NCBI RefSeq assembly: GCF_001662485.1
Contig: NZ_JMTM01000011.1
Span: forward strand, 1 to 43,898
Source of the DNA: Flavobacterium succinicans
GTDB lineage: Bacteria > Bacteroidota > Bacteroidia > Flavobacteriales > Flavobacteriaceae
Direction of reading: 5' to 3'
Length of the DNA stretch: 43,898 bases
Shown here: positions 11,235 through 19,042 of the stretch, piece by piece
Position numbering within the stretch: position 1 is the first letter of the stretch
How the letters are laid out: every line of letters starts with the position of its first letter
The notes under the pieces: model-generated
Seen by the model: the letters and a program-made list of their open reading frames with translations, nothing else
Databases searched by the model: none
Told to the model about the DNA's origin: nothing
Translations under genes and position numbers: made by a program

Positions 11235-12017
11235 ATGTATTTTCCTGAACAATCCCAACATGATGAAGCCTTAAATAATGCAGATATTGATTTGCTCCGT
11301 ATACATTCTTTAGAAACTTTTGGTACACATGATGGTCCTGGAATTCGAATGGTGATTTTTGTTCAAGGTTGCCAATTTAGATGTTTGTATTGTCAAAATC
11401 CAGATACATTAGATGTTCATGGAGGTTCGTTTATTCCAATAGATGAATTGGTTCAAAAAGCAATCAACCAAAAACTCTTTTTTGCAGAAAATGGAGGAGT
11501 TACCGTTTCTGGAGGAGAACCTTTACTTCAAAGGGCTAAATTGATTCCTTTTTTTGAAAAACTTCATCTCAATGGGATCTCAACTTGTTTAGATTCTAAT
11601 GGTCGTGTTTTAGACGAACAGACAAAAGAATTATTAGATAAAACCGATATTCTACTACTAGATGTTAAGCATATCAATAATGATTGGCATAAAAAACTCA
11701 CTGGGTTAAAAAATAAAACTACATTAAAAGTTGCCAAATACCGTGAGCAAACTGGAAAACCAATGTGGTTGCGCTATGTTTTGGTACCTGGTTGGACTGA
11801 TCAAGAAGAATATTTGCATGAATGGGGAAACTACTTTTCAGACTTTAAAACAGTAGAAAGGGTAGAAATCATTCCATTTCATCAAATGGGAAAACACAAA
11901 TGGGATTTATTAAATTTCGAATATGCTTTTGCAGATGTAACATCACCAACAGAAGAAATTATCCAAAAAACAACCGCTATTTTTCAACAATATTTCAAAA
12001 ATGTTGTGGTGAAATAA
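11235..12017 (+). CDS. pflA: Pyruvate formate-lyase activating enzyme
   Basis: Radical-SAM enzyme that puts the glycyl radical on PflB, 260 residues from the ATG at 11235 (a TTG six bases upstream is less likely). The CxxxCxxC cluster motif is C46, C50 and C53 in GCQFRCLYCQN. GGVTVSGGEPLLQ follows as the SAM-binding GGE motif, and the C-terminal stretch VERVEIIPFHQMGKHKW matches E. coli PflA. Compared with E. coli it carries about 18 extra N-terminal residues of unknown purpose. It sits downstream of pflB and 29 bases before the OFA transporter, forming one module. Confidence 0.95.
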   Translation: MYFPEQSQHDEALNNADIDLLRIHSLETFGTHDGPGIRMVIFVQGCQFRCLYCQNPDTLDVHGGSFIPIDELVQKAINQKLFFAENGGVTVSGGEPLLQRAKLIPFFEKLHLNGISTCLDSNGRVLDEQTKELLDKTDILLLDVKHINNDWHKKLTGLKNKTTLKVAKYREQTGKPMWLRYVLVPGWTDQEEYLHEWGNYFSDFKTVERVEIIPFHQMGKHKWDLLNFEYAFADVTSPTEEIIQKTTAIFQQYFKNVVVK

Positions 12018-12046
12018 ACTAAAATTTTTCAAAATAATTATACAAA

Positions 12047-13204
12047 ATGTCAAAAAATAAATATTTAATGGTAGTTGCAGGAATGATTATGCAACTGTCA
12101 ATAGGCTCTATCTATGCCTACAGTAAATGGATAGAACCATTATCGAAAGAATTGAATTGGGATGCGCACGACACCAAAACCGCTTTTAGTTTAGCCATTT
12201 GTTTCCTTGGACTTACCGCAGCATTTATGGGTAAATTTGCTCAGAAAATTGGCCCATCCAAAGCAGGTAGCATTGGAACAATCTTTATGATAATCGGTTT
12301 AATTGGAAGTAGTTTTGCTGTAAAATGGAGTTCAATTGAACTGTTCTACCTAACTTTCGGAGTATTACAAGGAATAGGTTTAGGATTTGGCTATGTTGTT
12401 CCGGTCTATACTGTTGTAAAATGGTTTCCAGACCGACCAGGTCTAGCCTCTGGTATAATTATTATGTCTTTTGCTTTGGGATCTTTGTTGGCTTCTTTTA
12501 TAATTGGACCATTGTATGCCTCAATAGGCTTGTCTAGTTCATTTTTAGTATTAGGAATCGTTTATGGAGTTTGCATGCTGTTAAGTGCTTTTTATTTAGC
12601 AAATCCAGTGGCCGAAAATAGTTCAAAAGAACATGTTACAATATTAACAGCAAGAGAAATTATTCAAGACAAACGTTTTATTGCATTATGGTTATTGCTC
12701 TTTTTAAATGTTTGTGGTGGTATTGCAATTATTTCAAAAGCAGCAATTTTAGGTGAAGAAGTAGTAGGAATGACTGCTACTCAAGCTACTTTATTTGTAG
12801 CCATCATAGGACTATTCAATGGTTTAGGACGTCTGTTTTGGTCCAGTATCTCGGATAAAATTGATTGTTGGTCAACCTTTATGATTTTTTTGACTGTAAA
12901 TATGATTTGTTTTGCTTTGATTCCTATGGTAGCTACTAATAGTACCTCCTTTCAAGTCGTCACTTATATCATTATTGCTGGTTATGGTGCAGGTTTTTCT
13001 ACCATGCCATCGTTTGTAAAATCCATCTATGGCGCAGAAAATTATGGACAAGTTTTTGGTTATATTTTAACCGCTTGGTCTGCTGCAGCTTTTGTTGGCC
13101 CAATACTCTTGGGATTGACTCATGAAATCACGATTTTCTATTTATTCTCGCTTCTAATCGGAATAGCTTTATTGGTTGGGTTTTGGTTAAAAAAATTAAT
13201 CTAA
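12047..13204 (+). CDS. OFA-family major facilitator transporter, probable formate or monocarboxylate carrier
   Basis: A 385-residue polytopic membrane protein with about twelve hydrophobic helices. It opens with MIMQLSIGSIYAYSKWIEPL and carries FGVLQGIGLGFGYVVPV and VVKWFPDRPGLASGI, the hallmarks of the oxalate-formate antiporter (OFA) branch of MFS. A second conserved loop, LFWSSISDKID, marks the C-terminal half. The family also includes carriers of other monocarboxylates, so the substrate is inferred from the neighbours: directly after pflB and pflA it most plausibly exports or exchanges formate, taking the place of FocA. It is followed by a strong terminator that closes the module. Confidence 0.88.
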   Translation: MSKNKYLMVVAGMIMQLSIGSIYAYSKWIEPLSKELNWDAHDTKTAFSLAICFLGLTAAFMGKFAQKIGPSKAGSIGTIFMIIGLIGSSFAVKWSSIELFYLTFGVLQGIGLGFGYVVPVYTVVKWFPDRPGLASGIIIMSFALGSLLASFIIGPLYASIGLSSSFLVLGIVYGVCMLLSAFYLANPVAENSSKEHVTILTAREIIQDKRFIALWLLLFLNVCGGIAIISKAAILGEEVVGMTATQATLFVAIIGLFNGLGRLFWSSISDKIDCWSTFMIFLTVNMICFALIPMVATNSTSFQVVTYIIIAGYGAGFSTMPSFVKSIYGAENYGQVFGYILTAWSAAAFVGPILLGLTHEITIFYLFSLLIGIALLVGFWLKKLI

Positions 13205-13223
13205 TTTATTAAAATGTATGCTA

Positions 13224-13263
13224 AAAAAAGCCCTCAAAAACACTATATTTTGAGGGCTTTTTT
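13224..13263 (+). terminator. Terminator closing the pfl-transporter module
   Basis: AAAAAAGCCCTCAAAA (13224-13239) pairs with TTTTGAGGGCTTTTTT (13248-13263). A symmetrical A and T flank makes it usable from both strands, and the CYTH gene converges from the right, so it may serve both. Confidence 0.85.
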
Positions 13264-13314
13264 ATGATTTTTTACAAAACGCATCCATTTAGAATTTATG
13301 AATTTCATTTGTGA

Positions 13315-13782
13315 TTACCAACTTTTAAACGGATGCTCACTCAAATAGCCGTTGTAATAGCGGACATCATTGGTAACTTCTTCTCCTAACCATTCAGGTT
13401 TGAGAAAGGTTTCTGTTTCAGATGATAGTTCTATTTCCGCCATTACCAAGCCTTCATTTTCGCCATAAAAAACATCCACTTCAATGACGTGATTTCCAGA
13501 TTGAACTTCATAGCGCGTTTTATCAATGGTTGCTTTCTCGCACAAATGCATCAATTGCTGCGCTTCTTCAACCGGAATTTCTTTCTCCCATTCAAAACGC
13601 GACAAACCACTTTCATTACCTTTTCCTTTGATGGTCAAAAAACCTTTATCTCCTTTTATTCTGACGCGAACTGTACGCTCTGGATTTTTGCTAATATATC
13701 CCTGAGCTATTCGATTATGAGCAAAAGCTTGTGAAATAAAATCGGTTGAAGTGACCAAAAATTTTCTTTCTATTTCTATCAT
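13315..13782 (-). CDS. CYTH-domain triphosphate tunnel phosphatase
   Basis: A 155-residue single CYTH domain. The signature ExExK is at residues 3-7 (EIERK), and the tunnel residues follow: RVRIKGDKGFLTIKGK, TRYEV, IEVDVFYG and AEIEL. Bacterial one-domain members such as those of Nitrosomonas and Clostridium thermocellum hydrolyse tripolyphosphate or nucleoside triphosphates; the class IV adenylate cyclases belong to the same fold, so the reaction is not certain. It starts 14 bases after menC on the same strand and is probably cotranscribed with it. A link to quinone synthesis is not apparent. Confidence 0.9.
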   Translation of the reverse strand: MIEIERKFLVTSTDFISQAFAHNRIAQGYISKNPERTVRVRIKGDKGFLTIKGKGNESGLSRFEWEKEIPVEEAQQLMHLCEKATIDKTRYEVQSGNHVIEVDVFYGENEGLVMAEIELSSETETFLKPEWLGEEVTNDVRYYNGYLSEHPFKSW

Positions 13783-13796
13783 CTAGACTATTTTAT

Positions 13797-14843
13797 TTAT
13801 GAAAAAATGGCTTTATCAAAATGCCAATTTGCATCTTTTCTATACCAAAGCTGCCCCTTTTCGACTTCCAAAGGACAATCAAAATTATTGGTATACAAAG
13901 CTCCAGTTCCTAAACCCTGAGGCATTTTTGAATTTTGAAGATACGTCCATTGAGCAATAGCATTCAAACCAATATTGCTTTCTAAAGCTGAAGTAATCCA
14001 CCAGCCAATTTTATATTTATCAGCCAAAGTAATCCATTCTTGTGTTCCTCTAAAACCACCCACAAAACTAGGTTTCAAAATGATGTATTGCGGTTGAATA
14101 TCTTTCAGTAATTGCTCTTTGTCAGCAAGAGAAAACACACCTATGAGTTCTTCGTCTAAAGCAATAGGAAATGGAGTGGTTCTACATAGCTCTGTCATAG
14201 TGTCAGTATTGTTTTTTGCAATTGGCTGCTCAATACTATGTAGTTTAAAACCAGTAAGTTGATTCAGTTTATGTAAAGCTTCATTTGAATTAAAAGCGCC
14301 ATTTGCATCCACTCTAATTTCAATTTGATTTTCAGAAAAATGAGTGCGAATATACCCCAACAAAGCCAGCTCTTTATCAAAATCAATGGCTCCGATTTTA
14401 AGTTTTATACAACTAAAACCTTGTGCAATTTTTTCTTCGATTTGGGCTTTCATAAACGAAGGTTCACCCATCCAAACAAGTCCATTTATCACTATAGATT
14501 GAGAACCATTAGTAAAATCTGATGGAAAAAGTAAAAATGGATTTTCGCTTTTGAGCGACAAAAAAGCCATTTCGACCCCAAATTGGATGGAAGGAAATTC
14601 CATTAAAGCTTCCCACAAAGTGCGCTCTCCTAAATGAATATTTTCGCAAACCCAATGCAATTTCGTTTTGTAATCAGGACGGTCATCGGCGCTTAAACCT
14701 CTGAGAATCCCGCACTCTCCTATTCCCCATTTTCCATCTTCTTCTAACACCAAAAACCACGTTTCCTTAGTGGTCATAACGCCGCGTGACGTTCCTGATG
14801 GTCGTTTAAAATCAAGTAAGTATTTATGATAGGTTGCTTTCAA
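13797..14843 (-). CDS. menC: o-Succinylbenzoate synthase
   Basis: Enolase-superfamily dehydratase of menaquinone synthesis that makes o-succinylbenzoate from SHCHC, 348 residues. The active-site set is visible: general acid-base lysines in CIKLKIG (K147, K149), metal ligands D179 (RVDANGAF), E205 (IEQP) and D230 (ALDEEL), and K257 (ILKPSFVGG). The same fold includes dipeptide epimerases; presence of menA and menB on the same strand 3-5 kb upstream favours MenC. The start codon appears to be TTG (14843), because no ATG lies in frame near the conserved N-terminus. Its likely original upstream neighbour, the UPF0173 gene, is now separated by a TPR gene and a toxin-antitoxin pair. Confidence 0.88.
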   Translation of the reverse strand: MKATYHKYLLDFKRPSGTSRGVMTTKETWFLVLEEDGKWGIGECGILRGLSADDRPDYKTKLHWVCENIHLGERTLWEALMEFPSIQFGVEMAFLSLKSENPFLLFPSDFTNGSQSIVINGLVWMGEPSFMKAQIEEKIAQGFSCIKLKIGAIDFDKELALLGYIRTHFSENQIEIRVDANGAFNSNEALHKLNQLTGFKLHSIEQPIAKNNTDTMTELCRTTPFPIALDEELIGVFSLADKEQLLKDIQPQYIILKPSFVGGFRGTQEWITLADKYKIGWWITSALESNIGLNAIAQWTYLQNSKMPQGLGTGALYTNNFDCPLEVEKGQLWYRKDANWHFDKAIFS

Positions 14844-15032
14844 AATTGTGTCTTTCTAAACTGTTCTGTATATTTTATTTCATACTCTACTTTTTCTTGC
14901 TTCCCCTTTTTGATACTAACAAGACTGAATCATCCTTTCTATTTCAAATTATCACAATAAATCAAAAACTAAAAATCTTTCTAATAATGCTAATTCCAAA
15001 CTATTGCTTACTAGCGGTTAGCAACAGCTGTA

Positions 15033-15446
15033 TTATATAAGACTACTTAAATATTCTTCAGCTGTCATAATTGGAATTGTAGCATTCTTAAAATCTTTTC
15101 CGTTTCTAGTTATAATTACTGAGCAGTTAGATTGTAAAGCGGTAAAATATTGAACAGCATCCTCAAAATCTTTAAAATTCGAATTCAACGCTTTCTCAAT
15201 TGTTTCTTCAGTAACTTCACAGACCTCACAGATTATTTTAAACTTTCGAAGTTTATTCAGAACAGATTCGGAACTTTCGTATTTATTCAAAACATAATCT
15301 ATTGTCGTGAAAGAAAGAGGCGAGACAATTATAGCAAGTTTTTTTTGATCTGCCAAAGTAGCAACTTTAGCAATAGCATCAAAAAAAGGAACTCTTTCTC
15401 CCAACAAATCTAATATTACGTTAGTATCTAAAAAAATTCTGCTCAT
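15033..15446 (-). CDS. PIN-domain toxin ribonuclease (VapC-like)
   Basis: A 137-residue PIN domain. It has the N-terminal FLDTNVILDLL motif with D7, the central acidic residues in FEDAVQYFTA (E95, D96) and the C-terminal acidic position in ITRNGKDF (D118). These residues bind the metal for RNA cleavage in VapC-type toxins. Its ATG overlaps the stop of the upstream small gene by four bases (ATGA), the usual antitoxin-toxin coupling. It is closest in look to the PIN_3 group common in Bacteroidota. The RNA target cannot be read from sequence. Confidence 0.87.
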   Translation of the reverse strand: MSRIFLDTNVILDLLGERVPFFDAIAKVATLADQKKLAIIVSPLSFTTIDYVLNKYESSESVLNKLRKFKIICEVCEVTEETIEKALNSNFKDFEDAVQYFTALQSNCSVIITRNGKDFKNATIPIMTAEEYLSSLI

Positions 15447-15691
15447 TTGTGTTTTTGTTCTAAATAATCAGCACGATCTTTTTTATAATCATAATCAGCT
15501 GGAATTTCAATTCCCGAAGAAAGACTTTTTACAAAAGGTGAAATTTGTATGTGATTATTTTCTTTATCCGAAGTCAAAGAATTAAGGTAATTTTCAACAA
15601 TTCGAGATAAGCTTATTTTTTTTTCAGAGGCATAATGTTTAGCTTTTTCAATTATTTCTTGGTCAAGCTTTAATGTGAGTTTAGTATCCAT
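15443..15691 (-). CDS. Antitoxin, DUF6364-like ribbon-helix-helix
   Basis: An 82-residue protein beginning MDTKLTLKLDQEIIEKAKHYA. The N-terminus looks like a ribbon-helix-helix DNA-binding domain (a beta strand TKLTLKL and two helices up to about residue 45) followed by a loose C-terminal tail rich in charged residues that would cover the toxin. This matches the DUF6364 antitoxins found before PIN toxins in Bacteroidota. I chose the ATG at 15691 rather than an upstream in-frame TTG at 15715, because the TTG lies within the promoter and operator. The pair is expected to repress itself through the palindrome at 15702-15717. Confidence 0.83.
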   Translation of the reverse strand: MDTKLTLKLDQEIIEKAKHYASEKKISLSRIVENYLNSLTSDKENNHIQISPFVKSLSSGIEIPADYDYKKDRADYLEQKHK

Positions 15692-15701
15692 AGCAGAAAA
15701 A

Positions 15702-15720
15702 ATTTGTACGTACAAATATA
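15702..15720 (-). promoter_or_regulatory. Promoter with overlapping 16-base palindromic operator of the TA pair
   Basis: Positions 15702-15717 form the perfect palindrome ATTTGTACGTACAAAT. On the minus strand the -7 box TATATTTG occupies 15720 to 15713, so the two overlap by five bases. The antitoxin ATG lies 10 bases beyond the palindrome. A bound antitoxin dimer pair would block the promoter, the standard autoregulation of toxin-antitoxin operons. Confidence 0.75.
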
Positions 15721-15774
15721 TAAATTTAAGACGGAAAAAATATGGGTTTCTATTTTTTTCGATTGCTGCTTAAA

Positions 15775-15793
15775 TCTATATATACGATATAGA
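15775..15793. repeat. Small inverted repeat upstream of the TA promoter
   Basis: TCTATAT (15775-15781) and ATATAGA (15787-15793) flank a 5-base centre. It lies 55 bases upstream of the TA promoter and 66 bases after the TPR stop; it could be a weak terminator for the TPR gene or a second operator. Confidence 0.35.
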
Positions 15794-15858
15794 ATCGTCT
15801 AATTATTCTTTTATAATTTTATGAATTAAATTACAATTTTAACTCTGCTAAGTCTACT

Positions 15859-17058
15859 CTACTTAAATAGACTTAAAACACGCTCAAAATCATCAGATTT
15901 AATTCCTAGTTTTTGAAAGGTTTCGAAATCTACTTTTGTCTTTTCAATCCAACTCAAACTGTCAGTGACATTTTGATTTTGGTACTTTTTGTAAATCGCT
16001 TTGGCAGATTTGTAGTTGTCGTTTAATAAATAAGCGTGGGCTAAATTCAACTTAATCAACAACTCGGTATCGTCTAAGCGCTCGCCGTCTTGCAAAAATT
16101 TAATGGCTTTTCCGTATTGCTTGGTCAACAAATAACTGGTTCCAATAGCATTATAATCTTGGACTTTGCCTTTACCATCATTGATAATCATTTTTAGTTT
16201 GGTGATGGCTTCGCCGTGTTTCCCTTGTTTGGCTAATTGGCTAGCTTGCTTTCTTTCGTCAGCATAGGTTGAATTAGAAACGCTAGATTCACCAAAACAG
16301 CTGTTGCCAAAATCTTTGAAAGCTTTGTTACGCTCTTCTTTTAATAGCTTTTGAAACTCGGTGTGGGTGTGTTTGTTTTGGATTTTGTCTAAAACACAAA
16401 CACAAAAGTCGTCCGAATTGGTCATTTTTTGAGCCATTGTGGAGGTTTTACATTGCTCGATAATGCTTTTTCGGTTACTTGCGCTCCAGCCGCGGCTCAA
16501 TTTATAATCGACCCAAGGCACAACCTCTAACACTATTTTTTGCTTCATTATCCAATTCTTGCTTTCGAAGCCAAACCAAATGGCATTGGATTGCAAGCAA
16601 GTTGATTTGTCTGTGGATAAGCGTTTGGCATCTTTGCTCAAAGGGGTTTCTTGCAAAAAACAAGCCTCTGTGGTACTACCCGTTTTTTGATAGGTTGTTG
16701 CAGCAGCATTTGAAGAAAAAATAGCGTATTGGCATTTATCATCGCCAGATATTTTAGACAAGATAAACACCGCACCCGCAGAACCTTGACTAATTCCAGT
16801 AGGGTCTGGAATGGATTTTAGTACCGAAACCAAACTTCCCGCCATTTGTTGGTTTTCGTCTAATAAAGTAATGCGATAGACTACTTCGGTTGTCCCAGTA
16901 GGTAAGTCTTCTGTTTTGATGATGATTCGGTCTCTTGCGGAAACGATAATTTCTTTGGAAGTAGCTCTTTCTTTGTCCCAATAGCCCGTTTTTTGAGCTA
17001 GAAGTGATGGAGAACAACAAAGTAATGCAAAAAGTAAAAGGAATGTTTTTTTAATCAT
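15859..17058 (-). CDS. Exported protein with C-terminal TPR repeats
   Basis: A 399-residue protein. I start at the ATG at 17058 because MIKKTFLLLFALLCCSPSLLAQ is an ideal signal peptide, whereas the longer frame upstream runs into the structured RNA element. The N-terminal half (about 25-260) is not a family I recognise; it includes four cysteines that may pair (DKCQYA, TEACFL, KSTCLQ, NSCFGE regions) and an internal CVCVLDKIQ segment resembling Bacteroidota helical domains. The C-terminal third (about 265-395) has two to three TPR units. It sits between the UPF0173 gene and the TA pair, inside an otherwise menaquinone-related run. Function unknown. Confidence 0.82.
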   Translation of the reverse strand: MIKKTFLLLFALLCCSPSLLAQKTGYWDKERATSKEIIVSARDRIIIKTEDLPTGTTEVVYRITLLDENQQMAGSLVSVLKSIPDPTGISQGSAGAVFILSKISGDDKCQYAIFSSNAAATTYQKTGSTTEACFLQETPLSKDAKRLSTDKSTCLQSNAIWFGFESKNWIMKQKIVLEVVPWVDYKLSRGWSASNRKSIIEQCKTSTMAQKMTNSDDFCVCVLDKIQNKHTHTEFQKLLKEERNKAFKDFGNSCFGESSVSNSTYADERKQASQLAKQGKHGEAITKLKMIINDGKGKVQDYNAIGTSYLLTKQYGKAIKFLQDGERLDDTELLIKLNLAHAYLLNDNYKSAKAIYKKYQNQNVTDSLSWIEKTKVDFETFQKLGIKSDDFERVLSLFK

Positions 17059-17097
17059 AATTAAAATATAAAAACAAAGCGTGATGAATGCACTAGA

Positions 17098-17178
17098 CCC
17101 TAGCCCTGATGGGAACGGCATCCTTTACTGCCGGGGTTCGGCAGTAAAGATATAGTGGACAGCAGGAAACAGCTCCTA
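17098..17178 (+). ncRNA. Structured flavobacterial intergenic RNA motif, copy A (possibly Flavo-1)
   Basis: The element begins CCCTAGCCCTGATGGGAACG and ends with GTGGACAGCAGGAAACAGCT. It has a strong inner hairpin, TTTACTGCCG (17123-17132) with CGGCAGTAAA (17138-17147), and outer pairing of CCTG with CAGG. From memory this pattern recurs between genes in many Flavobacterium genomes and resembles the Flavo-1 motif of Rfam (RF01705), whose function is unknown; I could not run a covariance search. It reads on the plus strand while both neighbours are on the minus strand. Confidence 0.6.
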
Positions 17179-17199
17179 ATTCTTACTATACCAGATGAA

Positions 17200-17877
17200 C
17201 TACAATTCTATCGACTCGCCAATGGATAAAAGCATCAGGTCTTTTCCTTTGTCGAAAAACTTCTTGATGGCTTGTTCGTGATTGATTTCGATGAAACCAA
17301 AAGTATCAAAATGACAACCTAAGACTTTATCACATTCTACAAAATCCGAAGCAATAATGGCGTCTTCTATATCCATCGTGAAGCAATCACCAATTGGGAA
17401 AATCGCCAAATCTAGTTTGGTGCGCATTGGGATTAATTTCATATCCATCGTTAGCGCCGTATCGCCAGAGATGTAGATGTTTTTGTGTTCGCCTTCGATT
17501 ACAAATCCACCAGGATTGCCACCATAAGTTCCGTCTGGGAAGGCGCTTGAGTGAACCGCTGCCACATATTTTACTTTTCCGAAATCGAAAGTCCAGCTTC
17601 CGCCGTGATTCATCGGATGGAATTTTAGTTCTTTAGTACCATAGTAATTGGCAATTTCCCAATTAGAGACAATCACAGCGTCCGTACGTTTAGCAATAGC
17701 CTCGACATCTTGTATATGGTCAAAATGAGCGTGGGTAATCAAAATGTAATCTGCTTTTAGTTCATTTATATTTATATGGCTAGCTTTTGGGTTTCCAGTG
17801 ATAAATGGATCTACCAAAATATGTTTTCCTGCCACTTCAATTCCGATACAAGCGTGTCCGTAGAATGTAATTTTCAT
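17200..17877 (-). CDS. UPF0173-type metal-dependent hydrolase
   Basis: A 225-residue metallo-beta-lactamase-fold hydrolase. The metal-binding motif HAHFDH is at 49-54 (H49, H51, D53, H54), with further ligands in AAVHSSAFPDG (H113 region) and ISGDTAL (D143 region), and a terminal HFDTFGF. The family (YtkL-like) has no firmly known substrate. It follows menA by 39 bases on the same strand, and this pairing recurs in Bacteroidota menaquinone loci as far as I know, which hints at a hydrolytic step or housekeeping role near quinone synthesis; that link is inference. Confidence 0.9.
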   Translation of the reverse strand: MKITFYGHACIGIEVAGKHILVDPFITGNPKASHININELKADYILITHAHFDHIQDVEAIAKRTDAVIVSNWEIANYYGTKELKFHPMNHGGSWTFDFGKVKYVAAVHSSAFPDGTYGGNPGGFVIEGEHKNIYISGDTALTMDMKLIPMRTKLDLAIFPIGDCFTMDIEDAIIASDFVECDKVLGCHFDTFGFIEINHEQAIKKFFDKGKDLMLLSIGESIEL

Positions 17878-17916
17878 AATTTAATAATTAAAAATTGAAA
17901 GATTGAAAGAAGCCTT

Positions 17917-18879
17917 TTATCGGCCACCCATAAAAGTATTCACAATAACGTCTGAAAAGAAATAAATCATACACAATGAAAAAAGCACAGAAAGTAAAAA
18001 CGTACTTAAGGCTACTTTTTTCAACTCAGGATCTAATTCTTTAGGGTTGGTGTTTTTTTTCACCGTATCCAAATGTTTAACCAAAGGGTAATAGGCTACT
18101 AAAAACAAGTATTGATCGATATTAAAATTATTGAGTAAAGCAAAGACAACAAACACCACCATTGCAGTGATAATTAGAACATAATGGTATTTTTTGGCTT
18201 TTTCGCCGCCCATTTGTACCACGATTGTATTCTTTCCAGATTTTCTATCCGAGGCTTCGTCTCGCATATTATTTAAGTTAAGTACTGCAACACTCAACAA
18301 TCCGATACCAATGGCAGGCAAAAACAAATCGAAATCCAATTGTTTAGAATACAAAAAGTTAACCCCAAGCGTACTTACCAAACCAAAGAATACAAACACA
18401 AAAACGTCTCCGTATCCGCGATATCCATAAGCAGATGTCCCGACTGTATATTTGATAGCTGAGGCAATAGCCAAAACTCCAAGTACTAAATAGAACAACG
18501 AATACACAAAATTGGTGTCTCCAAAAGCAATATAAATTAATGTAATGGCTGATAAAAGCGTAAGTATAGAAGTGATGATTATGGCACGCTTCATCGCTGG
18601 CGCAGAAATCACTCCACTTTGAATAGCTCGTTTTGGCCCTACTCTATCTTCGTTATCGGTGCCTTTTACGCCATCTCCATAATCGTTGGCAAAGTTTGAC
18701 AATACTTGCAGCCCCAAAGTGGTAAGCAAAGCAAAGCCTAAAATAGACCAATTGAATACTTCGGTAGGCGTTAAAACATAATCTGTTGGATGCGCTAAGG
18801 CATACATACTCCCCACAATTATTCCCGATACGGATAATGGTAAAGTTCTTAATCGTGCGGCTTGAATCCAGTGTTTCAT
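17917..18879 (-). CDS. menA: 1,4-Dihydroxy-2-naphthoate polyprenyltransferase
   Basis: Membrane prenyltransferase that attaches the isoprenoid chain to 1,4-dihydroxy-2-naphthoate, making demethylmenaquinone; 320 residues with about eight to nine transmembrane helices. The UbiA-family aspartate motifs are present: NFANDYGDGVKGTD at 62-75 and NNMRDEASDRKSGK near 206-219, which bind the magnesium diphosphate. The start MKHWIQAARLRTLPLSVSGI is typical of MenA. It lies 163 bases after menB, across a low-complexity spacer, and just before the UPF0173 gene. Confidence 0.96.
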   Translation of the reverse strand: MKHWIQAARLRTLPLSVSGIIVGSMYALAHPTDYVLTPTEVFNWSILGFALLTTLGLQVLSNFANDYGDGVKGTDNEDRVGPKRAIQSGVISAPAMKRAIIITSILTLLSAITLIYIAFGDTNFVYSLFYLVLGVLAIASAIKYTVGTSAYGYRGYGDVFVFVFFGLVSTLGVNFLYSKQLDFDLFLPAIGIGLLSVAVLNLNNMRDEASDRKSGKNTIVVQMGGEKAKKYHYVLIITAMVVFVVFALLNNFNIDQYLFLVAYYPLVKHLDTVKKNTNPKELDPELKKVALSTFLLSVLFSLCMIYFFSDVIVNTFMGGR

Positions 18880-18889
18880 TTCTTATTTT

Positions 18890-19030
18890 TTGTTTTTAAA
18901 ATGTTTAAAAGTTTAAGATAGTTTACAAGGTTTAAAGTTGTTTAAAGGTTTAAAAAATAATATAAAATGTTCTCTATTAAACAATTTTAAAAAACCTTAA
19001 ACTATTTCAAACAAATTTAAACCATTGAAC
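18890..19030. repeat. Low-complexity GTTTAAA repeat spacer
   Basis: The menB-menA spacer is made of irregular repeats of GTTTAAAG and GTTTAAAA and their complement. Similar strings occur before the universal stress gene (about 39738-39775) and, strikingly, inside mnmE at 40834-40857. It looks like a dispersed simple repeat rather than a regulatory site. Confidence 0.6.
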
Positions 19031-19042
19031 AACTATAAACTT

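Noticed and set aside
14834..15032. Hydrophobic open frame on the plus strand between menC and the toxin
   Set aside because: It is composed of AT-rich low-complexity codons, has no promoter box or conserved look, and runs against the neighbours.
18890..19030. CRISPR-like or iteron-like array between menA and menB
   Set aside because: The units are irregular, lack unique spacers of constant length and are simple AT-rich sequence.
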